A stretch of 64,000 nucleotides of DNA from Diogma glabrata (lineage: Eukaryota; Arthropoda; Insecta; Diptera; Cylindrotomidae): NCBI GenBank assembly GCA_963693315.1, contig OY856188.1:100938462-101002461 (forward strand), written 5' to 3'. Positions within the stretch are counted from its first letter, which is position 1. Each line of letters starts with the position of its first letter. Below the pieces are notes generated by a model. That model was not told where the DNA came from. It ran no database searches and was given only the letters and a program-made list of their open reading frames with translations. Both the position numbers and the translations under genes were made by a program. Shown in pieces: positions 23,360 to 34,200 of this stretch.

Positions 23360-23486
23360 CATAGAAAAAATTGTATTTCCTACGCGAGAAACATTTTACG
23401 TTCGTGAAATTGCCCCACTCGACGCTAACACGTCTCGTGAATAAATTTTCAATCACGAAAAAGCAGCGTTTTCATCTCTTGTAGCA
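23360..23486. repeat. Right arm of the foldback repeat
   Basis: The reverse complement of this stretch matches 21108-21214 joined to 23104-23127, with scattered differences. It preserves the unoccupied insertion site of the TA-flanked element. Confidence 0.75.
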
Positions 23487-23756
23487 AAATGTACTATTTT
23501 TCAAATAATTTTTATTACAAGTTTATACCAAACGATGATACGTATTGTTTTATTTCCTTATTTAAATTGAAGCTTAAAGTAAAATTCAACAATTTTCTTA
23601 TAAAATCAGTACTTTCAGTACATAATTTTAAAAATCAGTAAAAATCAGTACCACGTATGTCTATCAGTACAGAAGCTAGAAAATCAGTACTGTACTGATA
23701 AAATCAGTACGAATGGTCACTCTACGTAAATGTGTTTTCTGGGATGACCGAAAACG

Positions 23757-25150
23757 GAGTAAAATAATAGATAAAAGTTTAAATTAAACAAAATTAACGA
23801 CTGGACTACAACTGGGAAAATCCCGGCTTAGCCGGGATTCGAATTTAATTTCATGCTAAATTGTTCTAGCATTTTTTATCGAAACTGAAATAAGGCATTT
23901 AAAAAATATAGATAAATATTTATAGCACAATTTGAAAATAACGCAACCAGAGTATCAAACCCCTCCTCGAAATGCCCTTGTAAATAAAGTAAATTTAAAT
24001 CTATTATAAAACAGCTGGTGCTTTCACCAATTGCTCAATTTAATGACTTACTGAAAACAAGTCCTTTTCCGTTGAATCGCTGGTAATCGGGTACTTCATT
24101 TTACTAAATTCTAATTAAAGGAATTTAAATGCAGCTCAAATACATAGCTTTATATTTATTCAAACTAAATGTAAACTATTTGTGCCATTAAAATCCCTCT
24201 AGAATCACTATTACTCGTCGTTTTCATCTAATTAATGCACTCATGAGATATTAGCAGGATTGTTTTAATTGCGCACCTATAATTTATTTAATTTAAAATA
24301 ATTCCGTTATCAATTGTACCAATGTATAATAGAATTAAATTAAAATCCGGTACCAGATACTATAGACAGAACAATATCTTAACATTTTATGATAGATAAT
24401 TACCATACGAGATAAAAACAGTTTTTAGGGTTATAGTTTTCTTATTCAAAAACAAATTTTCAACTATATATTTCATTCAATCATTAATAACCCAAGACAT
24501 AAATGATATCCTTTTTTCATATATAATTTAATCTTAATTGATGAGAACGCCTCTTTCGTAAAATTTTACAAAAAACAATGATAAAAATGAAGGATTTAGA
24601 CCACAGCAGTTTAAGTTTTTTAAGCTATTCTCCGTGTTTGATTTTTAGGCAGACACATTTGAATGAGGATTTTTATAATTAATTAGGTTTTTTCTTGTAG
24701 GGTGGCAGAGTTTCACATATGTAGTTTTACATTTCGTTTTCTCTTAATTGAAGTCATGTTATAGGTATCTTTAGATAATCAAAAAATCTAAATAATGAAT
24801 ATTTTATATTTAGTGTGAGAAACAGTATACATATTTAATAATTTATAAAAAAATGTTACCCCAACAGTTTCGAACTTGACGATGTTTTTTGTTGTATTTA
24901 TATCTCCTATTTGTTGTCGTGATTTTGGGGGTTGAATTTTACTTTTCTATTGAAATTTTAACCTTTTTTCTATCTATTCGTCGTCTATTAGCGAATTATA
25001 CTGCGATACCAGCGATGGCATTTTTTCGTTTACCCGCGATAGCATTCTTCGTAAATTTTTAATATTTTATTAACATTTGGAAAATTGGTCCGAACATGAA
25101 TTAACATCAGGGTTTTTTCAGTCTATATATATAAAGGTCGAAAAAGTTAT
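23757..25150. other. AT-rich intergenic, nothing recognised
   Basis: The first bases may still belong to the RTE-like LINE. The rest has no supported ORF or repeat. Confidence 0.5.
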
Positions 25151-25194
25151 GTTTTACGCAAACTTAAGCAAGAGCAAAATAGTTCATTATGTAT

Positions 25195-25570
25195 ATTTAT
25201 TTATTTATTTTATACAATGTAAATAAGACACGAAGTCTTCTCAAAGCTTACATTGACTAGTTTAATGATAATGTGCAATAAACGTTGAGAAAAGAAAAAA
25301 AGAAAAACGAAAATAAAAACAAAGAACTAATAAAACTAAAGCTAAAAACTAACAAAACTAAAGCTGATAAAATTAAAATTAAACAAATATGAATTTGACA
25401 TTTGATTTAAAATAAGATGGAAATTATCACGGATAATACTGTTTGGGAGTAATTCGCAAATTTTTAAAATAACACAAACAGTTTCTTTTAAAGCGCGCTG
25501 TACTTTCCAATGTTTTAACATTTATCGGCAGTTTATTCCAAAAGTTTGATAGGAAGTATAAAATAGCAAT
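25195..25570 (-). mobile_element. LINE 3'-end fragment
   Basis: The minus strand reads a typical RT-ORF C-terminus FWNKLPINVKTLEST-FKRN (about 25470-25560). A 3' UTR and an ATAAATAAATAAATA tail at about 25197-25215 follow. Family unassigned; resembles I/CR1-like ends. Confidence 0.65.
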
Positions 25571-25589
25571 GTATAGGAAGTATAAAATG

Positions 25590-25700
25590 TAACTATTTAT
25601 GTATTAAGGGCGTAAAGTAAGTCCTTTTTGCTTGAGAGTGAAATGAAACGCCTCGGGCAGCAAACACTCGTTAAAGCAAAAAAGATACTTTATGCCCGAA
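25590..25700. repeat. Inverted repeat GGGCGTAAAGTAAGTCC...TACTTTATGCCC
   Basis: The left part (CTATTTATGTATTAAG-GCGTAAAGTA..CCTTTTTGCTTGAGAG) also occurs at 17383-17432, so this is a dispersed repeat. The arms face each other around a short spacer. Confidence 0.6.
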
Positions 25701-26569
25701 TTACAAGATTTTTTGTACAAATCAGTTTTTGTTCCTTTATAACTTTTTTTAGTTTTATACATATGCGTATGACAGTCACGCAAGCTCTATGAGATATCAT
25801 ATAGTACTGAGCGGATCACCCTTAACCGATTATTTTCCAGTATTTTTTTTTTTTTTTTTAAATTCAGGCATTATTTAGTTTTAACCATAATAAATTAGTG
25901 ATTAACATCTCCGAATATCAGAAAATACGATGCTAAATAGGGAACTAAGGTTTGTGAACTCTAATTTTAATGTTTTTTCGATTGAATTCTCAAGACACTA
26001 CTATTTGCATAACACAAGATATCGAATTTGTGTTACTGACGACTGGAGTTCGATACCGCCACGAAATCCAGTTATTTGAGTTTAACTACTCACAAGTTTT
26101 CATATAGCTAATTTGAATGTTTTGAGGGTTAAAACTATCAGAGAAAATCCACACAGGTAGGGCATTCCAGAGATCCAGACTCTGTTAAAAAAAATCACTT
26201 TGAAAAGTGAGAGTTTTACAAATTTTACATCTTGTCACTCAAACCGTAAAAATATGGACTAGTATTGATGCTCTGGTGTAACCTGTGAAATTTGCAGGCT
26301 TAGGTAAAATCGATTTGATCTGGACAGACGCCCATTTATCCATAATGTATTTGTAAAATGCCGTCAAATCAGGGACATACAAGGAATCGAGCTCATTATT
26401 ACTAATAATTGATTTGAATTACCGATCAATTTAACAGTTCTCTGCTGTTTGCATAAGTTAAAAATATATCTGATAAAATAATAATAATGACGTATAAATT
26501 TGGTTTAACTAAAATGTTTTAGTATCAATAAATTCGTTCCCTTCTCGATAATGAAACTTTAAGGTCTTA

Positions 26570-27690
26570 TACCAAATCTTTTATTTCTTCTATTATTGAC
26601 AGTGATTTAAGTCACTGACCCAGCAAGAAAAGCTATATTGTTCGTGGAACTCTTTGCTATGAACTCGACCGTTTTAGAAACACCTAAGAAATATCCCAAA
26701 TCTTCATTTCAAACGGCGAAAGATCTTCATTTCAAACCCAAAATTGTCGAAAAATACTTAACTCTTAAATTCCAATAAAGCCGTCAGTCTGAACAACAAT
26801 CCTCTTGTTATTCTAAAAACATTTTCAAAAGAACTTTCACCTAATCTCCCAAAAATTTTTTATAAATTCTATAAATCTGTTATTTTCCCTTTGTGCTGGA
26901 AGTAACCCAATGTCCAGCCTGTCCCCAAAAAAGGAAAAAAATGTGATATTTCAAATTATAGACCAATAGCCTTACTCCTAGCCCAGTCCTATCTAAAATA
27001 TACGAGCACTATATTAATTCACATATATCCAAATTTTTAGAAGACAACTCTTTAATATCTGACGTCAATGAGACTTTCGGAGTAAAAGATCAACAAGCGA
27101 TATATTAAGCTATGTAGCCCAACAATCTCGTTGCGTTGCGTATCACTGACCGAACTATTTCGTTATTCATCAATGGTTTTTCTTCTGAGTCTAAATTAAT
27201 TAACGCTGGTGTACCCAAAAGTTAGTTTTATTGCCCACTCTATTTTAAATTTATATCAACGAACTGTTGAAAATCACCAGTAACCGATAAATAGTTTTGC
27301 AGATGATAGAAAATACACTGTACAAGTCATTCGTCCCCAGCTATCTTCAAAGGGTAAAAAGCACGAACGAATAGATCCCGCCCTCAGAGACGCTGCGATA
27401 AATGTAAACGAGGACCTATGAAATTTCGCCGATTAGGGTGACAAAAATGGAGTCAATTTTTTTCCACCAAAACACAGCTATTGATTGATTCAAAGTGACC
27501 AAATTGAGGGATATTTTTGTCCGTACATCATGCAAATGGAATGCTTTTCTTGAATCAATAGCTTCGGGAGCGTTCAATCCACAAAAGTTTAAAAAAAAAG
27601 CGCTACGCATAGCGTATCTATGTGTTGTTATGAGACATATTGTAATTTCTATAACAACACTTTTTATTAGAAAAAAAAAAGTTCTTTGGA
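26570..27690 (+). mobile_element. LINE family A, degraded RT fragment
   Basis: Parts parallel the element at 49440: LCWK..NVQPVPKKG-like (26890-26940), SNYRPIAL (26950-26975), then FFINGFSSESKLINAG (about 27165-27210) and FADD (27296-27310). The C-terminal FVRTSCKWNAFLES is at about 27520-27555 and ends with a similar 3' end (ATTGTAA..ACAACAC..TTTTTATT). Multiple frameshifts and deletions. Confidence 0.75.
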
Positions 27691-27929
27691 CCCCCCTAAA
27701 ACTTTTTCTGTATGCGCCCCTGGTACTGACGATGCCAGTGATATAGTAATAGCCAAGGAAATATCTTAGGAGTGCTGGCAGATGAGTTCTATTCAGTTTG
27801 ATGATCCCGCATTTTTTGATGATCCCGCACTTTGGTTTGCTAAAAGAAATTAGTCTCCATACCTCTATATGTGGGCTATAATCTTTGAGGAAGTGGGTCA
27901 TATGATCGAGGAGTTTACCACTAGCTGCA

Positions 27930-28100
27930 TTATTCGTAACCCCATTTTAACTTTGTTTCACCAATTGTTTTAAAAATTTGCTGTTTATATCTTGTTTTTT
28001 CGTTTCCTCCACTTTATCATGAAAGATTGGCCTAAGTTATATTTTATTAAATGAAAGGATTTAGTGCTTAATTATTCATTATTTTAAACAAAACAAAAAA
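27930..28100 (+). mobile_element. LINE family A 5'-leader fragment
   Basis: It aligns by eye to 6335-6475 (TATCATGAAA-ATTGGC, TTTTATTA, TTTAGT..TTACC/TTATTC, TTTTAAA-CAAA). It sits 240 bp after the 3' end of another family A copy, in the same orientation. Confidence 0.6.
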
Positions 28101-28499
28101 TGTTGCGTTTAGCAGCACCTAAAAAGAAAGAACGCAAGTTGTTGTGAGACCAGGTTGGGAAAAGGTTTCTGTGGGCTTTGACACATTTTGTAATGTTTAT
28201 TTTATTACACTTTTTAAGAAAATATAAAATAATAAAAATTTTCTTTTCATTTAGATTAATTTTCCGAATATGAAAAACCGGGAATACGCTTCCTAAAAGT
28301 ATTAAAATTGTTAGTCGTTTACTTTAGCCAATGTGCAATAGATTTTATCCGAGTTCAGAACCTTTCCGATTTATAATGCATATTTTAGTTTTTGTTTTCC
28401 TGTTTGAACTTTTACTTCACCACAATTTACACAATTTTTTACTTCACCACAATCGAGAGAAAACAAAATCTTACATACCCCAAATTTTGTTTTGTTTTG

Positions 28500-29980
28500 G
28501 ACCATTCTCTATCTAAATAGCCAATAAAAATTTGTGTGTACGTCTGTGTGTGTTTGACCGTTCTGCATAGGATCTTGATGAACTTTTGGCAAATGATACA
28601 GGTTCACTTGAAAATGGAAGATCTGGATTCATTTCAAATTTGGACAAAATGGCGGGGGGTCTTCCGAACACCTCTAAGTTTAAATCTTCAATAACTTCTA
28701 ATCCCGGCTTACGATATTATGGAAACTTGGTATATAAGGTTTTAGTGCTGTTTCCAATATTTCTGCATACCAACTTCCGGTTTGTCACTTCCGGTTAAAA
28801 AAATTTTTTTTTCAGGTGTTTATCCCTACTGTAGCCTACAATTACGGATCGATTTTCATGAAACGTTGGTAAAAGCTTTCAGTAACATGAGAGAGATTTT
28901 ATCAGCTTTTGGAGTACATTGGATAAAGTGTTGGCCACTATACAAATGGTGGTTTTTTCCACTGTGTTTTTTATGTTTGTTGGGAGCATAATAGATTCGT
29001 TCGTGAATGAATTTTGATGACACTTTGGAAAAAGATGCAAATATGTATGGCAAGGAACTGATTAGTTTTTGAGCGATAGTGAACAAAGTGGTGGGGGTGT
29101 CTGGATCACGTTTTTTTGAAAGCTCAATAACATCTGTACCTGATAATCAAATTGGATGAAACTTGGTACATAAGCATTTAGTACGGTTCACAACAGTCTT
29201 GTATCCCAACTTCTGGTTTTTCACTTCCGGTAAAAATTTTTTTTTGTAATTTTTTGAAGTTTTTTCAGTGTCTATGCACACTACAGCCTACAATAATGAA
29301 GTGATTATGATGAAACTTATGGAAAAGGTTTCAATTAGTGTGAGAAAATAATTATCATCTTTTGGGATACATTGAACAAAGTGGCGGGGGTCTACCATAC
29401 AACTGCTGACTTTTCACACTTCGTTTTTAAAGTTTGTTGGGAGCATTCAGACTTCATTCATTAATCAATTTTAGTGACACTTTGAAAAAAGATAAAAACT
29501 TAAATGACAAAGAACTGGTTAGTTTTTGGACAATATTGGGATAAGTGGTGGGGGTCTCACTAACACCTGTTTACTGTGTCACAATTTTTTCAATGTTTGT
29601 TGGGAGCACACAACATTCGTTCGTGAATGAATTTTGTTGACACATAAAAAATGCAAATATGTATGGCAAGGAACTGATTAGTTTTTGAGCGATTGTGAAC
29701 AAAGTGATACGGGGTGTCCTGAGCACCTGTTTTTTTGAAAGCTCAATAACATCTGTAACTGATAACCGAATTGGATGAAACTTGGTCCATAGGCATTTAG
29801 TACGATTCACAGCCGTTCTGCATCCCAACTTCCAGTTTGTCACTTTCGGTTCAAATTTTTTTTACTTTTTTTTGTACAACAGAATTTATATTTGTTGGGA
29901 TAATACTGCTTTCTTTAATATTTTTATAACTAGAACTACGCGAAATCTATTAATTAAAGTATTTGATGGATATTAGAGCT
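28500..29980. repeat. Cluster of degenerate long repeats
   Basis: Blocks recur at 28570-28800, 28800-29100, 29130-29240, 29280-29560 and 29580-29850. Shared words include TTGTTGGGAGCA, ATTCGTTCGTGAATGAATTTT, CAAGGAACTGATTAGTTTTTGAGCGAT, GGATGAAACTTGGT-CATA and CAACTTC-GGTTTGTCACTT. No coding frame is shared by the copies. Confidence 0.65.
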
Positions 29981-31253
29981 TACTATATATCCAGAACACT
30001 ATGTTTCCAGAGCTGTGGTGAAGTCAGCCTATGCATCAGCGTCGCAATATTTTTTTTTGTGTTTTAAAAATTTCGAAATTTTTAAAACGGCATTAAAACA
30101 AAAGCTAATAAAGTAATTCAACTCAAACTTTCTGTGTGTACTCTGGGTTTACCAGAGCTATGATTTGAATAACTTTCAGTCCAATTAAATATGCGGTTTG
30201 GCTGTTAAAAAGCTTGTTTTTCATCTGTATGATATCGTTTAATATATCTTAAATAAAAGCTATGTTTTAGATGAATATCTCTAGTGGTTTTCATTTTATT
30301 CATATTTGAAGGTTTTCGAAATTTCCAGCACCATAAGCAATAATCGACGAAGTAACAGGCAAACAACAACCGAATATGTATTATAAATCAGAAATTAAAA
30401 AAAAGTTGGCTTTAGCAACCATCGAAACCGAAACTGTATATCCTAAGTACAACACCTTATCCACTGTACCACCGACTAATATATGTTTGAGACATTGAAT
30501 GTTCCTCATACCTTACCTAGAATTTTTTTTAGTTCAAATGATTAAAATTTTACATCTATCGGCGGCCAATCTAGATTAGAATATTTAACTTCACACAAAA
30601 CCTAGACGATATAGTATAATTCAACGTTTTAGATTTATTTAATTAAACTAATCGAATTGTTTAAAATTAAATTTTATTTATATTTTGTCCATAATTCTAT
30701 ATCCTATTTTAAATGGATTATATTTATTGCATATATTTTTCTTTTGTAAATAAAAAAAAATAAAGTTTATCTTATCATAAATGATTACATTTCCAGCTAA
30801 AGCATTTGAACATTTTAAAGGTATTTATTTTTTCCATAAAGAAAATATTTTGTTCGTTTTTTTAAGTTTTTGTTGTGATTATAAAACAAGACTACTACTT
30901 TCTTATCTATAATCTCTATTGTTATCTGAATAAAAAAGAAGTATGAATACAATTGAGTCGCGCATAGGTCAAAAAGATCAACACCATTTAACCCATCATT
31001 TTCTTCTGATCGACTCAATTCGTAGTTAAATAGAAATTTATTTTTAATTAAATAGATAAGTTATCACTAAATAAATTGCTTGAGTATGTCAACAATTTTA
31101 CGAGTGTTAATAATTTAAAGAAAATTATATTAATGAAAATAAACAAATAAAATTTCCATTTATTAATTAACAAAAAATCAATCAATGAAAGAAAAAATAT
31201 GTAAATAAGGAGAATTATAATTAGAGTTAGAGAACAATCGATGAAACTAACAT
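29981..31253. other. Region downstream of Sec8, no gene recognised
   Basis: AT-rich. On the minus strand it holds the Sec8 3' UTR; an AATAAA signal (TTTATT on plus) at 31159-31164 lies about 90 bp past the stop codon. No other gene was found. Confidence 0.5.
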
Positions 31254-34200
31254 TTACACTGTTACACCAATAGTTGGTTTAGCCCCTAAGATATCGGACA
31301 ATTTTTGTTGGAAATTGGCAACCATATTTTGATCAACAATATTACGACTTTTACATATGAGTTGTAGAGCATGAAAGTATTGCATTTCTGAAAATTGTGT
31401 TCCTTTTTCAACGATATAAACTAGAAGCTCCTGAAAATAATTATTAAAATTTTTTGTTAGTAGTTTATAAACAATTTTGTTTAAGTAGGTTATAACCGTA
31501 TGCGTATATTTGATATTCGAGTATATATCATATCTTATTTTTATTTAAATTGTTGCGAAATTACTTTAATATAATGGTACACATTTGTAATTAATGTTCT
31601 ACGATATGCATCTAAAACCTAAGCAACACACAATTCGAGGAGGGTCCTAGGGCCCATTATCAGATCTCAGGAGCGCGCATTTGCAACAGTTTAACATATT
31701 ATGCCGGTCAGCCAAAGAATCTTGGACAGCATTTTTTAATACCAAAACATGCACCGTGCTGTAGTTTAAACTTAATCAAGGAACGGGTCTAAGAATGGGA
31801 GTATATTTTGTTTTATAAAATTTGTGATTGTCGATTTATGACCAGTTTAACGTAGCAAGCGTCGTATTTAGCAACGGGTCTGAGAATGGTGGCATATTTT
31901 CGTTTTGTATGTAAATTTTGGGATTGATTTTAATAACTTTAAAACTGACCACATCTTGTTGCATTCGAACTAGAAGTCTAAGAAAACCAGCAAACATTAC
32001 TCCAAAAATAATTAGCAGCCCGTAATGGGCATAGAATAGGCTTAATTTTCCATAAAAATCAGTAAACTGAGGCAGAAAACTGCGTTCAGGTTTGCGTTTA
32101 ATTAGTTTGGTCATTAAAATAAATGCCCGATCTGATAACTATTACACAAATGGCACTCCCCCGACTAAAGTTGGGTAGTTTCCGTTGTTGTGTATTGCTC
32201 ATTTAGATGTCCATATATGTTTCATTGTGTAGTATAGTATTGAACTCAGAAAAAGGAATAATTTATTATATAAATCAAACAAAACATAAAAAAGCTAAGG
32301 CTACTGAAGTTTCAAATTAATACAGTATATATTTAATAAGCATTTCTTCAACACTCCCTCTGCAATTCATGTCGACAAAAACATTTAAACGTCGTCGTAG
32401 CATCTCAAAACGAACTCTTGAATGAGGCTTGGTAAAGATATCTGCCAGCATATCCTCTGAACACTTATACTTGAGGGAGCAAAAATTGTTTCTGATACAA
32501 TCCCTCAAGAAATTATGACGTACATCAATATGTTGGGTTCTTGTTTGATATTCTTTGTTCAAAGCCATATAAATGGCACTCTTGTTGTGGCAATGTAAGA
32601 TCTTTTCTGTAGATCTTTTCTGTACTGCTTCCGCAGTAGAGAGATAGCAACTACAGATTGCTTCTTTGATCTCCAATAAATACAACCCTCTCCTACTTGA
32701 GAAACAAAACCAGAAACCGACTTTCTTTCATCAAAGTCTCCTGCATAATCCGAATCGCAAAAAACAATTATTTTATTAGACTTATACTTTGATAGTGGGA
32801 AATCCAACAAGAAGTGGAAGAAAAAAGAGAAACAACCTATGCAAACGCGTACCGACCGAGCACACATGGCGTTCAAATGTTGACAATAAAAGCGAAGAGA
32901 TCTAGTCAAAGATGTGCTGTTCATTCCGGGATTATGTGTTAATTTGATGTCTGTGAACTAACTTTGAAAGAAGGAATACCTGGTTTCGTTCGAAGATGGG
33001 AAATGTAGACTAAGAAACAAGTTTGGTTGTGTTTTTGCTACTGGGAGCTTGTTGTCAAACGGAATCTACAAATTGAATCTATCGAAGAATAAGGTATGTG
33101 ATGCAGTTATTACTCCAAATACTTGGCATAAAAGATTGGGATATCCAAATGCAGTTTATATGGAGAGCAACACGTGTTGAGTTTCAAGGAAGTGTAAACA
33201 TCAACGTAAACATCAACGAATTCACTTTGAAAATTCATCAACAGTTAGCAAGGATTGCTTGGAGCTGATTCATTCGGATATTTGTGAACTCCTTGAAGAG
33301 ACTTCCTTATGAGGGGCTAGATATATGCTTACTTTTCTGGATGATTATTGGACCAAGAATGGTCTTCACCTATTTTCTGGAAAGGAAAATGAAGTCATGA
33401 AAAAATTTATTGAATTCAAGACTGAACAAGAGTAACAAACTGGCAAGGTAACCAAGAAATTGAGAACTGATGGAGGTGGAGAATTCTACAACGCGTATTT
33501 GGATGACTATCTAAAGAAGTGTGGAATAATTTATCAAGTAACCGTTCCGTAAACACCTGAGCAGAACGGAAAAGCAGAGAGAATGAACAGAAGTCTCATG
33601 AAGAAGTCAAGATGTTTGTAGTTTGAGTCTGGGTTAAGTAAAAAGTTTTGGGCTGAGGCAACATCAACAGCAGGTTACTTACTTAACAGAATTCCAAGTA
33701 GAGCTATTGGCATGAAAACTCCGTTTGAGAAGCAGATTCCAAAGCTTATCGTCTTTATAATCCAGTCAAGAAGTCAATTATTATCAGTTGTAATGTCATT
33801 TTCTTCGAGGATGAAATGGCATCAACTGAACAAAAAAAGAGTATTATCTACTGGCATGACTTCGAAACTTCAACAGGTCCTGAAGTGGTTGATGATGGCG
33901 CTGATCTATCCTGTTGAAGACACTGTGGAGGGAAACATTTCTAGTGATGAAGATTTCTTTGATGCTTCAGATGCTAAGAATGAATCATAGGAAATTTTAG
34001 TTCTTGTTTTGAAACGTTCGAAAAGATCCAACTTTGGGCAAGCTCCTTCAAGGTTTGTAGTGGTTTCTAAATCTCGTGGAGAGCCTGTTAATTCACAAGA
34101 AGCCATAACATGTGAGGAGTCTAAACATTGGAAGAATGCTGTTGGAGTTTTAGTCACTTTGTAAGAATAACACATGGGTAGTGGCAGTTACCTGAAGGCA

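Larger units (their letters stand above)
20752..23724. mobile_element. hAT-like non-autonomous element, about 3 kb
   Basis: TIRs TAGGGTGACC (20752) and GGTCACTCTA (to 23724), with an 8-bp target duplication CGTAAATG at 20744-20751 and 23725-23732, are the hAT hallmarks. The right end also has repeated 'AATCAGTAC' words (23600-23710). No transposase ORF was seen. It contains a foldback with two arms and a further TA-flanked insertion. Confidence 0.8.
20131..23743. mobile_element. TIR element (class II, unclassified) hosting a nested hAT-like element
   Basis: The ends CCCAGTGAACAC (20141) and GTGTTTTCTGGG (to 23743) are inverted with 10 of 12 matches. A 13-bp direct repeat ATGACCGAAAACG flanks it (20118-20130 and 23744-23756). 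The left side has 10 extra bases before the CCCAG end. The interior 20155-20745 has many copies of GACATCAC / GATGTCAT / TGACGTAA-type words on both strands. No ORF is present. The family is not recognised. Confidence 0.55.

Noticed and set aside
27416..27901. Minus ORF of 161 aa
   Set aside because: Opposite strand of the family A LINE C-terminus and flank; no gene-like features.
28782..29086. Short ORFs on both strands in the 28.5-30 kb cluster
   Set aside because: The repeated blocks do not share a frame, so the ORFs are incidental.
31836..32114. Minus ORF of 92 aa with a hydrophobic stretch, inside the Sec8 intron
   Set aside because: No family resemblance and no splice context; most likely chance in intronic DNA.
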